Shown here: piece after piece, positions 15,027-24,056 of the stretch | Layout of the letters: the number at the start of each line of letters is the position of its first letter | How positions within the stretch are numbered: the first letter of the stretch is position 1 | Assembly (NCBI GenBank): GCA_027619545.1 | Contig: JAQCFT010000014.1 | Location: 1 to 33,072, forward strand | Reading direction: 5' to 3' | From: Verrucomicrobiota bacterium | GTDB lineage: Bacteria; Verrucomicrobiota; Verrucomicrobiia; Limisphaerales; AAA164-E04 | DNA: 33,072 bases | Notes under the pieces: generated by a model | Told to the model about the DNA's origin: nothing | Seen by the model: only the letters and a program-made list of their open reading frames with translations | Database searches by the model: none | Translations under genes and position numbers: made by a program

Positions 15027-17669
15027 TCAAGGATCAAACCTCACCCAATCCAGATCCATCAAGCCACCTTTTCCGGGATTGAGGAAGCGAATCACCACAT
15101 CACTGCGTTTCTTAATGCTGGTGATGGAGCTCTTCAGTTCCACAAACTCATTGTAACCTCCCGTAGGTTTAACATCGAAGGCTGCCAGCATGGGACCCTG
15201 CACAGAACCTTCACGCACTTCCATGCGACACCCTGCTCCGCCGGAGGCAACACGCACGGTCAGGCCGGATACCTGTTCCAGTGCAATATTGGAAAAACGG
15301 GCTATCGCCCCGTGATCGATGGCACCCAGTTTGTTTCCGAGAATACGGAGTTTGTCATAGCCGTCGCAGGCTTCAGCTTCGATATGTCGTTGGCGTAGCC
15401 GTATCTCAGCAGATGCGCTCAACGGACTGACGGTTCCACTGCCAAAATCCGTGTAAGTGGCTTTCATGATTGCGAACCGCTCGTCATGTTTTCCATTTAC
15501 CGGAATGCTTCCAGCCAATCCTCTTGATGTGGCTTGCTCCTGTTGAGAGACTTCCAAATTGAAGATCCAGCGAACCATCATCTCGATTTCCTGTTCCGCA
15601 AGCTGCGAGTGCGGCAACATGGGAACTTCCCCCCACACACCGGCCGAACCATTTCGAACGCGCTGGACGGAGGCCATCAGGGCTTCATCTTGATTGCGGT
15701 AACGATCGGCAATTTCAATCAGCGCCGGCCCCACAATCCTCTGGTTCACGGCGTGGCAATTGAAACAATCACTCCCCCGCATGGCGGCCAATCCTGCGGG
15801 GACCGTTTCACCTTGGTCGAGTTTTTGTTTAAAACTTGCTGAAACCTGCACCTTGGCATCCATGAATTCGTCATTGTGTATCGAATCCCCATCCTCGGCA
15901 TCCACCACATGCACTTGGTAAGAAATCTTGGTATCAGGATCAAAAAAATCACCGTCCACAGGAGAAACAAAGCGAATACTCGGACGACTGTTCCCCACCA
16001 GAACGGGCACACTTGCCGAGGACATCGCCCCTTGGGCATCCCGCACCTGCAGTGTGGCGATATAGTTCCCCGGTTCCTTGATAGTGATCGATGCCTCCTG
16101 CCCCTCAGCAACCTGCTGGCCGCCTGGGTGCAGCAACCAGGTGTATGCCAACTCATCTCCATCAAAGTCCTGGGATCCTTCGGAAGAGAGTTGAACATTC
16201 AATGGTTCCTTGCCTGCATCCGGCGCAGCGCTGGCAACAGCGACTGGTGGAATGTTTCCACGATGATAGGAAATCTTCAGTAACTGGGAATCCATATTGG
16301 CACCCCAGGTCCGTCCGTAATCCAAAAGATAAAGACAACCGTCCGGCCCAAATTGAGCATCCACGGGACGCTGAATCAAAAAGCGTTCCTCATCACCTGC
16401 TTGACCGTCATTGCGCAACTCAACCGCTTGAGTGAAGGGTTCGATGCCCGTGAGATTGGATTCGGCGTCAAGTCGCGCCCAGTTCATGAAAGGTCGCTGC
16501 CAATCCCAGAACAAAAGGCAGTTGTCAAAATGCTCGGGGAAACCATCGGTCCCTTCGAATTCCGGACGGAAATGAAATACCGGTCCCGCGCAAGCGGTTC
16601 TCCCGCCGGAACCCAGCATCGGGAACTCAGGCGAATCCGCATAGGGCCAGTAAATAAAAGCCGGTTGAGCCGGAGGCAGGATGCGATTGCCCGTGTTGTT
16701 GGGGCTTTCATTGATCGGTCGCATGGGATCATATTTGGGACCGTTCGTGCCGGTGGCATAATCATGATCCGCATATGCAAAATTGTTTCCCACAAAATAA
16801 GGCCACCCGAAATTGCCTGCCATCCTGGCCTGATTGATTTCATCATAACCACGCGGACCACGTTCGGAATCACCCCCGGCATCCGGACCAACTTCTCCCC
16901 AATAAACCACCCCGGTTTGGTCATCCACGCTCATGCGCCAGGGGTTGCGACAACCCATGACAAAAATTTCAGGACGACCGCTACTTCCGTCTTTGGGAAA
17001 CAAATTGCCTTCGGGAATGTCATACCCACCATCCGCCTTCGGACGAATGCGCAAAATCTTTCCACGCAGATCATGGGTGTTGGCGCTGGATTTCTGGGCG
17101 TCCCATGGGAACTTTTCGGGTCGTTCGTCAATCGGCGCGGAACCACCGGTCGGATCACCCGGAAACGTGTTGTCACCCGTGGAGATCAAGAGGCATCCAT
17201 CGGGCGCGAACTCAACCGTTCCTGCATGATGGCAGCACTGAAGCCGTTGCACGGGAAATTCAAGCATGACCTTCTCAGATGCCATATCCAGCACATCATC
17301 CTTCATCTGAAAACGGCTTAATCGCTGCCCGGCATATTCAGGAGGTGAGTAAAAAAGATAAATCCACTGATTGTCAGGAAAGTCGGGATCCAACGCAAAC
17401 CCCAGAAAACCGTTTTCCTGCTCGGTAAATACTTCCAAGTGACCGGCAATCACGGATTCACCGGATTCTGGACGCAGGATATGCAAGGTTCCTTCGATGT
17501 CGTTGACGAAAATGCGGCCGTCGGGAGCAATCTCGAGTTCCATCGGTTTCAGGATGGACTGGGCAAGCACTTCGACATGATAACGATAATCATCGGATAC
17601 TGCCACACCCTGGAGTCGATCCGAAGCCGCCAAAAAACCAACACAACATAACAAGCAGAATAATCTCAT
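15027..17669 (-). CDS. Secreted glucose/sorbosone dehydrogenase-like protein with PKD, cytochrome c and CBM6-like modules
   Basis: An 880-residue exported protein with a short hydrophobic signal (3-16). Residues about 28-470 are a GSDH-type beta-propeller, the PQQ-dependent sugar dehydrogenase fold, with HHAGTVEFAPDG (148-159), ISTGDNTFPGDP, DLRGKILRI and GCRNPWRMSVD. A PKD-type domain follows (about 474-560: PVAVASAAPDAGKEPL, DFDGDELAYTW). Next is a cytochrome c domain with CFNCH (C635, C638, H639), the family's GPAL, and a likely axial Met683 in GEVPMLPHS. Residues about 755-880 look like a CBM6 carbohydrate-binding module ending LMDLDWVRFDP. The order suggests a substrate-bound enzyme that passes electrons to its own heme. 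This is inferred from domains; PQQ genes are not in the window. The neighbours, a prepilin-like protein and malic enzyme, do not define an operon. Confidence 0.92.
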   Translation of the reverse strand: MRLFCLLCCVGFLAASDRLQGVAVSDDYRYHVEVLAQSILKPMELEIAPDGRIFVNDIEGTLHILRPESGESVIAGHLEVFTEQENGFLGFALDPDFPDNQWIYLFYSPPEYAGQRLSRFQMKDDVLDMASEKVMLEFPVQRLQCCHHAGTVEFAPDGCLLISTGDNTFPGDPTGGSAPIDERPEKFPWDAQKSSANTHDLRGKILRIRPKADGGYDIPEGNLFPKDGSSGRPEIFVMGCRNPWRMSVDDQTGVVYWGEVGPDAGGDSERGPRGYDEINQARMAGNFGWPYFVGNNFAYADHDYATGTNGPKYDPMRPINESPNNTGNRILPPAQPAFIYWPYADSPEFPMLGSGGRTACAGPVFHFRPEFEGTDGFPEHFDNCLLFWDWQRPFMNWARLDAESNLTGIEPFTQAVELRNDGQAGDEERFLIQRPVDAQFGPDGCLYLLDYGRTWGANMDSQLLKISYHRGNIPPVAVASAAPDAGKEPLNVQLSSEGSQDFDGDELAYTWLLHPGGQQVAEGQEASITIKEPGNYIATLQVRDAQGAMSSASVPVLVGNSRPSIRFVSPVDGDFFDPDTKISYQVHVVDAEDGDSIHNDEFMDAKVQVSASFKQKLDQGETVPAGLAAMRGSDCFNCHAVNQRIVGPALIEIADRYRNQDEALMASVQRVRNGSAGVWGEVPMLPHSQLAEQEIEMMVRWIFNLEVSQQEQATSRGLAGSIPVNGKHDERFAIMKATYTDFGSGTVSPLSASAEIRLRQRHIEAEACDGYDKLRILGNKLGAIDHGAIARFSNIALEQVSGLTVRVASGGAGCRMEVREGSVQGPMLAAFDVKPTGGYNEFVELKSSITSIKKRSDVVIRFLNPGKGGLMDLDWVRFDP

Positions 17670-17727
17670 GGGAATCAGGTGAAAACCTAATCATGAGCTC
17701 GCTACGTGAACAGGAAAAAAGGAAGCG

Positions 17728-18492
17728 TTAATACTTGGATCTAATCAAATCCAGCTTCGATTCGAGTTCGGCAGGAATATCATCTTGATAGAAATATGCA
17801 TCGCGTGCCCCGCCGGTGCTCCAACTATGCAGGAAAAGCATTCGATCAAAATGAACCCACCTCACGGATCCGTCCATATACAAATGGTTCCCGCCCTCGG
17901 GCAATCCCTGACTGTTTTTGTGCGGAGGCATATTCTTGAAAGCCGTTTCGCGTCCACCTCCCCACTCCCCATCAATTTTCAGAACCGCATCCGCCGCCAA
18001 AGCCCAGCCTGGACGGGAAGTGGAGGCTTTGATCGGGCTGTGAGACCTGAATCTCCCTGCCGGATTGGTCCATTCCCTGATTCCGCCAAAATATTGATAT
18101 CCAATTTCCCAGGCGGGAAACTCAGCTTCGAACTGAGGAAACGTTGGACGGTTGGGGCAGGTCCAGATTTTGGAAACACCGGTAGGTATGGTTCCCTGGT
18201 TGGTATGAATCACCAATCCCACACTGGCAGCTGCCGCTACCTCGGGAGGATTCAGCGCAACCTGCACCGATCCGAACCGGGCCTCAAGCATGGTGTCATT
18301 GTTGTCGTCCGCATAGATCAACATACCGATACCAAGTTGCCGAAGATTGTTCATGCACTTGGCGCGCTTCCCCTTTTCCTTTGCCTTTGAAAGAGCAGGC
18401 AAAAGCATCCCCGCAAGAATCGCAATGATGGCGATCACCACCAACAATTCGATCAGGGTGAATCCGGTCGACCTGCGCACTTTTCGAAACAT
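17728..18492 (-). CDS. Prepilin-like protein with type IV/II N-terminal methylation motif
   Basis: A 254-residue type II secretion/type IV pilin-like protein. The motif [19 protein letters not shown] gives a cleavage site after G10, with E15 as the +5 glutamate, and a hydrophobic helix of about 20 residues. The C-terminal part contains CPNRPTFP and [14 protein letters not shown], the H-x-DG-like motif common to the large Planctomycetes/Verrucomicrobia family of pseudopilin-like proteins. These occur in many copies per genome, and most are of unknown function. The ATG at 18492 gives the usual short basic leader; the longer frame to 18528 would begin inside a terminator stem. No Shine-Dalgarno is present because the T tract of that terminator ends 5 nt before the ATG. 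The upstream neighbour is a large secreted repeat protein. Confidence 0.92.
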   Translation of the reverse strand: MFRKVRRSTGFTLIELLVVIAIIAILAGMLLPALSKAKEKGKRAKCMNNLRQLGIGMLIYADDNNDTMLEARFGSVQVALNPPEVAAAASVGLVIHTNQGTIPTGVSKIWTCPNRPTFPQFEAEFPAWEIGYQYFGGIREWTNPAGRFRSHSPIKASTSRPGWALAADAVLKIDGEWGGGRETAFKNMPPHKNSQGLPEGGNHLYMDGSVRWVHFDRMLFLHSWSTGGARDAYFYQDDIPAELESKLDLIRSKY

Positions 18493-18497
18493 GATAC

Positions 18498-18544
18498 AAA
18501 AAAAAGAGCATGCCCGGCGACCTGTCAAACAGGACCGGGCATGC
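18498..18544 (-). terminator. Strong intrinsic terminator after the secreted repeat-protein gene
   Basis: On the minus strand a perfect 10-bp stem (GCATGCCCGG at 18544-18535 with CCGGGCATGC at 18517-18508) encloses a second stem CCTGT-TTG-ACAGG. It is followed by TC and eight T residues (18505-18498). It begins 9 bp after the stop codon of the 18554 gene. The T tract ends 5 nt before the ATG of the prepilin-like gene, so that gene cannot carry a normal ribosome-binding site of its own. Confidence 0.93.
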
Positions 18545-18553
18545 CGTCATCCA

Positions 18554-20623
18554 TTAACGCAACCGGTAAAAACGAGCTCCGCGAGCGGTGTCCACATCCT
18601 CGGTGAAGGTCGTGGTTTCGCCATTGCTGGAAACGTTTTCAGCCACCACTTCCCAATCACTCAGATTGTCGGAAGCCTCCACGGTATAGGAGCCATTGGT
18701 CGTTGAAGCCCAGGTCAACACCAGTTGGATCGCCCCGTTATCACCACCCGCACGACTGACGGACAATGAGGTTTCGCCACCTCCGGGTGTTTCTTCACCG
18801 GGGCCTACGTATTCAAAACGCATCCCGAGGTAAACCGTGCGAGTGGCGGTTTCGTCCTGCACATCATCAATGAGAAAGTTGAGTGTCTCACCTTTGGCAA
18901 CGGTTACTTCACCAATCGTCATTTCGTAATCATTGTATCCGGGCGTTCCAACAAAACGCCCGTCATTGGCATGCCAACGGGTAAATGCGTCTCCCTCCAT
19001 CGCGAAATTCAACGGTGTCTGTGTGGTGAGGTTTTCATCAAAATCAACCGCCCCGGTATCGCCCAGATTGAGGAAAACATTGTAGACCCCGCCAGTGGCA
19101 AAAGTCACACTGGTGCGCAAGGTCGGAGCATCATCTCCACTCAACGGAAAGGATTCCAATATGGGACCGTAAGATCCCAATCCCTCACGGATGTTCCAGA
19201 GGCTGTCACTCGATGAGTTGGCATTGACGGTCAACCAATCTTCCTGATTGGGATAAGTTGCGATGTCCGCCGGCCAGGTGTAAAAGGAGTTTCCAAACAG
19301 GTCTGTGGTGGGCTCAAACACACCGGGACTGACATTGAACTCGGTGATGGCAATCTGAGGCTTGCGCACAAACCGCATGCCCATATAAACAGAACGCAAT
19401 GCCGTTCCATCCTGCACATCGTCGATTCGAAAATCCACCTGTTCCCCGTCAGCGACATCGATTTGCCCAATGTGCATTTCATAATCATTGTATCCGGGCG
19501 TCCCCTTGAACTCGCCATCGTTGGCGTGCCATCTCACGAATTCCTCACCAGGCAAGGCCAAGTTTAGCGGAGTCGAATTCTGCTCATTCTCTGCAGGATC
19601 CACCGCACCGGTATCACCAAGGCTCATGAACACGTCGTAAGTCCCGCCTTGGGCAAACTTGATCGAGGTCTGAAGTGTTGGGGCATCTTCTCCGTTATTT
19701 GGAAAAGATTCAAGAATCGGACCATAAGAGCCCAACCCCTGACGAATGTTCCACAGATTGTCCGATCCGGAATTGGCGTTGACTGTCAGCCATTCTTCCT
19801 GTGAAAGAGTGGCATTCAGGGGACCGGTTTTGAACTGATTCCCACTGACATCCGTCACCCAATCAAAAGCGCCCGGACTGACCTGAATCTCGGAAATAGC
19901 GCCGCCAAGTTCGATCACTTTCAGAGTGATCCCCTGCCAGGTCGAAGTAACCCAATCATCGGCAAACCCGTTTTCGGTGTCATCAATGCGCACCTTGATC
20001 AAACCACCGTCTTCCACTTCCACTTCCCCCAGTGAGACCGTCTGCCACCACATGGTTCCCTGAGTGGTTCCATCGAATTGCGGATACCCGGGGGAGGTTC
20101 CACCCGTTGCTGGGGTGGCATTCAATTCTGAATATTCCACCAGATCGCCGTCACCGATGGCGGCCTGGATGGTTCCGTCGCCGGGATTTTCGCGTGAGTC
20201 AAGGAAGTTGAGAATCACTTCGTATTTTCCACCGATCGCGACATTGATGTCCATGAACAACTCGGGAGAATCCTCGAATCCGCTGGGAGCATGAGAAACC
20301 AGCATGGTGTTACCTGCCAATTCATAAATCAACCACTTGTTGTCTTCATCAAAGAAGATTTCCTGCAACTCTTCGTTGCCAAATGGCCTGGGATCGATCG
20401 CATCTTCGGGACCGACCACATGGGTATTGCCAAATCGATCCGGTTCTCCGCTGAAATCACCAGCGGAAAAGAAAAATGTAATGTTCTGCGCTTGTGCTCC
20501 GGTCCCGCCCACCAAGGCAAACAGCAACATCAGCAAACAGGATAAAGGACGAACTTGAGGGATGCGTAACGCTGAATTAGACCACACGACCGCACATTTT
20601 GAAACACTTAATGGAGATCTCAT
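18554..20623 (-). CDS. Secreted protein with duplicated ~180-residue module and verrucomicrobial C-terminal domain
   Basis: A 689-residue protein with a long N-terminal region, then a hydrophobic stretch (28-40) and an AQAQ cleavage site near 46. Residues 244-420 and 426-606 are two copies of one module; shared blocks include EDWLTVNAN/EEWLTVNAN, SLWNIREGLGSYGPILESFP, GDTGAVD, RWHANDG, GTPGYNDYEM and IDDVQD. The segment 47-238 looks like a more divergent copy (GGKYEVILNFLDSR, VRIDDTENG). The C-terminus (about 618-689: SYTVEASDNLSDW...RGARFYRLR) is of a type often seen at the end of secreted verrucomicrobial proteins, possibly a sorting domain. I recognise no catalytic motif; beta-sandwich binding modules are plausible. 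The gene ends in a strong terminator. The true start could lie further in, since the pre-signal region is unusually long. Confidence 0.85.
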   Translation of the reverse strand: MRSPLSVSKCAVVWSNSALRIPQVRPLSCLLMLLFALVGGTGAQAQNITFFFSAGDFSGEPDRFGNTHVVGPEDAIDPRPFGNEELQEIFFDEDNKWLIYELAGNTMLVSHAPSGFEDSPELFMDINVAIGGKYEVILNFLDSRENPGDGTIQAAIGDGDLVEYSELNATPATGGTSPGYPQFDGTTQGTMWWQTVSLGEVEVEDGGLIKVRIDDTENGFADDWVTSTWQGITLKVIELGGAISEIQVSPGAFDWVTDVSGNQFKTGPLNATLSQEEWLTVNANSGSDNLWNIRQGLGSYGPILESFPNNGEDAPTLQTSIKFAQGGTYDVFMSLGDTGAVDPAENEQNSTPLNLALPGEEFVRWHANDGEFKGTPGYNDYEMHIGQIDVADGEQVDFRIDDVQDGTALRSVYMGMRFVRKPQIAITEFNVSPGVFEPTTDLFGNSFYTWPADIATYPNQEDWLTVNANSSSDSLWNIREGLGSYGPILESFPLSGDDAPTLRTSVTFATGGVYNVFLNLGDTGAVDFDENLTTQTPLNFAMEGDAFTRWHANDGRFVGTPGYNDYEMTIGEVTVAKGETLNFLIDDVQDETATRTVYLGMRFEYVGPGEETPGGGETSLSVSRAGGDNGAIQLVLTWASTTNGSYTVEASDNLSDWEVVAENVSSNGETTTFTEDVDTARGARFYRLR

Positions 20624-20924
20624 GGTGACTACCGATACTCGAGCACCAGGCCAAAGACAAGCTCAATTTCCACTCGTCAAGCAGGTCGGGAAACATCACA
20701 AAAACATAGAAATCCATAATCGGGTAAGCCCGTCCTACCCTGCTTCAGATCTCTGAACATTGGGGCCCTTTTCACACTGACATGGAACCGCAACAGTCAT
20801 CCCCTGAAACGCACCCTCCTCACGATCGATCTCTTTCTCTCAGGAACGCTTTTGATGGGAAAGTTCGGGCAGGAAGTAAAATCCACCTTTCGGTTATCCA
20901 ACAATTGAACCGGGCCCCAACAAT
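20624..20924. other. Intergenic gap between the RND operon and the secreted repeat-protein gene
   Basis: About 300 bp without a credible gene. It contains a small hairpin-forming sequence at 20722-20740 (GGGTA...TACCC with a 9-nt loop) and direct repeats of AATTGTTGG just after the RND stop codon on the minus strand. A TTGACG on the minus strand about 50 nt before the 20623 start could be a -35 box, but I see no good -10. No T-tract terminator for the RND operon is apparent. Confidence 0.5.
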
Positions 20925-23900
20925 TCAAAATTTCAAATCCGAAACTCCCTGCATGATCCGTTCCCGCAAATCATCGAAAAACGTGTAGAACACCGGAACC
21001 ACAAGAAGTGTCAAAACAGTCGCTGTCGTCATCCCCCCGATCAAGGTCAGTCCAAAACTCTTGTAACTCAATCCCAACTCCGTCGGCTTGCTGAACGTCA
21101 ATGGAATCATACCAATAATGGTGGTCAACGCCGTCATGAGAATGGGACGAAACCGTCGATCGGCAGCGGTCAGCAACGCCTGTGTGCGCTCCAAACCCTC
21201 CTGTCTGAGGCGATTGACATAGTCCACCAGCACGATGCCGTTGTTAACCACCACCCCTATCAACAAAATGGCCCCGACGAAACCCAGCACGTCCAGATCC
21301 TTGCCGGACAACCAATGACTCCACACCACGCCAACACCTGCCAGGGGAATGGTCAGAATGATCGAAAGAGGCAGCACAAAACTTTCGAACAGAAACCCCA
21401 TCAACAGGTAAATGAACAACACGGAAATCATCGCAGCGAATTTCAGATTCTCAATGGTTTCATTGGTGGAAACATCATTCTGGCTCGCGCCAAAATTAAC
21501 ACCTTCAGGCAAATTATATCGCTTGGTCAATTCCATCAACCGTCCCCGCGCAGGCGCGGCTTGACTGGGTTCCAGATCGATTGTCAGGCTGCGATTGATG
21601 CGTTTGTTGCGACGTCGAATGCCATCCGAACTATCCAACATCCGAACATCGGTCACAGCGGAAAGCGGCACGGATCGACCATCGCGGGTGGGCACCTGGA
21701 AATTGGACAGCTCGGTCAGACGTTCCCGATCCGATTCTTCAAAACGGATCCTTACTGGAATTTCACGCCCCTCATAATGAAAACGCGGCAGCACACGCCC
21801 CCGCAAAGCATACCCCACGACACCGGCCACAAACTCGGGATTCACATTGGTCGCTTCCGCTCGGTCTCGATCCACCACCAATGCCAGCTCATTGGCGGCG
21901 CGCTCGCGACCGCTCCGAATCCCCACCACACCGGGAACCGCTTCAATGATGGGCTCAAGATCTTCCGCCACTTGATCCAGCACCGCCGCGTCATCTCCCT
22001 CCATGTGCACCACGAAAACTTCGCGTCCGGTCGCCTCTTCATTCTCACTTTCTCTTCCGGTTCGAAGTTTGACTCCCGGTTTTTTCGGCAAGGCATCCAT
22101 GACAATTTTCGACATTTCTGTTGCGGTCAGTTCATGATCCGAATCAGGCTCCACCCATCCTTCCAGTGAACCGCCGCGATCAAAATGCATCAGGAAAACC
22201 CCACTCAAGCCCAGTTTTTCCTTTTGCTCGAGCATGACTTTTTCCGCAGCATCAAAGTATTCAACCGCATCTTCAAAAATGGCATCCCGCGGCATCTCCA
22301 CACCGATGCGGAACGAAGTCCGATCTTCTTCCTGATTTGGAGCGAATTCAATTTGACGAAAAACGTAGCCGTATGAAACCGCCATCATGATGGCCAAAAC
22401 AATCACCAGATCCATCCTGCGCCGCAGAAAGAAGCTTAAAAACACGTGATATATCTGGTGCCATTTCTCCATGGATTTCTTGTAGGCCAGATCCAGTGTG
22501 CAATCAAAAAAGCGATGAATGGAGACAATCCGGGAAGACGTGGCATGATTTGAACGGGGACGCAGGGTGAGAAAAACACTCAACGGGATGAAGACAACCG
22601 CTACAATCAGAGAAGCCGAAAGAGCCACGGAAATAGGGAGAGCCAGGCGCATCAGAAAGAACTGACCTTCACCTTCCACCAGTGATACAGGAAGAAAAAC
22701 AATGATGGTGGTCAAGGTCGCCATGGTGATGGCGAGGGCAATCTCCGACGCCCCTTTGATACAGGCTTCGCGAGGCGATCGCCCATCCTGCATGTATCGA
22801 TAAATGTTTTCGGCCACCACAACCGAATTGTCTACCAACAACCCCACACAGATCACCAAAGCCAGGATGGAAAGCATGTTCAAGGTTTCACCCGCAAAGT
22901 ACATCACGATCAAGGCCATCAAAAGGCTCAGGGGAATGGACAAGGTCACAATCATGGTCAACCGGAATCGTCTCAGGAAAAAGAACAACACAAGCCCCGC
23001 CAGCGCACCCCCTATTTCACCGCCACCAATCAGACTGAAAATGGAGGACTGCACCATTTTTCCCTGATTGAAAAACAAATTCATTTCAACATCCGCAAAC
23101 AGAGGATTATTCTTCATTTCCTCGACAACCAATTCCAGACGTTCCCCAAGTTCCACGGAATTGGCCTCTCCTTCTTTAAACATGACGAGAGCTGCGGCTC
23201 GCTTGGCATTCAACTTAACACTGAAGTTTTTCTCCGGCTCCTCATACCGAATGACGGCAATGTCCTTCAGTTTCAGTTTATCCGTGATAGGGCGATTCCG
23301 GAAATCCTCCACCGAATGATAGGTCGCCACGGAGCGCAGCAGGAATTTTTTTTCCGCCTCATAAACCAATCCGCCGGCCATGGTGAAATTATCCCGCCCA
23401 AGGTCCTGTGCCAGCTCATAGATATTCAGTCCGAAGGCATCGGCTTTTTGCTTGTCGATTTCGATGATCACCTCCTTTTCAAGCATCCCGTTCATCTGCA
23501 CATTGGCAACGCCATCGATGCGGGAAAGGGGCAAGACAATCTTCTTCTCAACCAAGGTATAAATATCCGCCATCGTAGGATCCACCGCCACACCAAGGAC
23601 GGCCACCGGAATTCCGGACGGATCATGCTTCTGAATAAAATACCGCTCCACATCCTCAGGGAAGCGAGCACGTGCACGTTCCATTCGATCTCGAACTTCC
23701 CGATAGGCCACGGCGATGTCGGTTCTAGATTTGAACCGCATGAAGACATTCGCCCCGTTTTGTCCGGACCACGAATTGATGCTGTCCAGATGCTTGACCG
23801 TGGAAAGTTCTTCTTCCATGGGTTTCGTGATCTTCTCCAAGGTTTCCTCCGCAGGGGCATTGGGAAAAGGCACGTAAACGCTTAAAAATTTGGATTCGAA

Positions 23901-24056
23901 TCCACGGGGAAACAACTCCATCGGCAAACTCACCGCTGCAATGATCCCCACCACAATGATGGTCAACAACAACACCAGCACCGTAACGCGACGATCCAAT
24001 GAAAACCGAGCCAACCGGTACGACAGGGATTCGGATTCATTGGGGGATTCGCTCAT
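20925..24056 (-). CDS. RND efflux permease (AcrB/HAE type), second permease of the operon
   Basis: A 1043-residue inner-membrane resistance-nodulation-division pump, normal in length. It starts SLDRRVTVLVLLLTIIVVG (first membrane helix), followed by a large periplasmic domain including FPNAPAEETLEKITKPMEEEL. Helix 4 has the proton-relay region GLLVDNSVVVAENIYR with one Asp (AcrB has two in a row). A second periplasmic half and the late helix motif GVVVNNGIVLVDYVNRLR follow. It should use the proton gradient to export lipophilic compounds or other substrates with the adaptor encoded two genes upstream. Its ATG overlaps the TGA of the first permease by 4 bp (ATGA), so the two are co-translated. 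The pair differs enough in sequence to suggest a heteromeric pump, as in MdtBC, rather than a recent duplication. No outer-membrane channel gene is in view. Confidence 0.95.
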   Translation of the reverse strand: MSESPNESESLSYRLARFSLDRRVTVLVLLLTIIVVGIIAAVSLPMELFPRGFESKFLSVYVPFPNAPAEETLEKITKPMEEELSTVKHLDSINSWSGQNGANVFMRFKSRTDIAVAYREVRDRMERARARFPEDVERYFIQKHDPSGIPVAVLGVAVDPTMADIYTLVEKKIVLPLSRIDGVANVQMNGMLEKEVIIEIDKQKADAFGLNIYELAQDLGRDNFTMAGGLVYEAEKKFLLRSVATYHSVEDFRNRPITDKLKLKDIAVIRYEEPEKNFSVKLNAKRAAALVMFKEGEANSVELGERLELVVEEMKNNPLFADVEMNLFFNQGKMVQSSIFSLIGGGEIGGALAGLVLFFFLRRFRLTMIVTLSIPLSLLMALIVMYFAGETLNMLSILALVICVGLLVDNSVVVAENIYRYMQDGRSPREACIKGASEIALAITMATLTTIIVFLPVSLVEGEGQFFLMRLALPISVALSASLIVAVVFIPLSVFLTLRPRSNHATSSRIVSIHRFFDCTLDLAYKKSMEKWHQIYHVFLSFFLRRRMDLVIVLAIMMAVSYGYVFRQIEFAPNQEEDRTSFRIGVEMPRDAIFEDAVEYFDAAEKVMLEQKEKLGLSGVFLMHFDRGGSLEGWVEPDSDHELTATEMSKIVMDALPKKPGVKLRTGRESENEEATGREVFVVHMEGDDAAVLDQVAEDLEPIIEAVPGVVGIRSGRERAANELALVVDRDRAEATNVNPEFVAGVVGYALRGRVLPRFHYEGREIPVRIRFEESDRERLTELSNFQVPTRDGRSVPLSAVTDVRMLDSSDGIRRRNKRINRSLTIDLEPSQAAPARGRLMELTKRYNLPEGVNFGASQNDVSTNETIENLKFAAMISVLFIYLLMGFLFESFVLPLSIILTIPLAGVGVVWSHWLSGKDLDVLGFVGAILLIGVVVNNGIVLVDYVNRLRQEGLERTQALLTAADRRFRPILMTALTTIIGMIPLTFSKPTELGLSYKSFGLTLIGGMTTATVLTLLVVPVFYTFFDDLRERIMQGVSDLKF

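Noticed and set aside
14849-15037. 62-codon minus-strand frame between the dehydrogenase fusion and malic enzyme
   Set aside because: It begins inside the end of the upstream gene, ends inside the malic enzyme start, and has no protein-like features.
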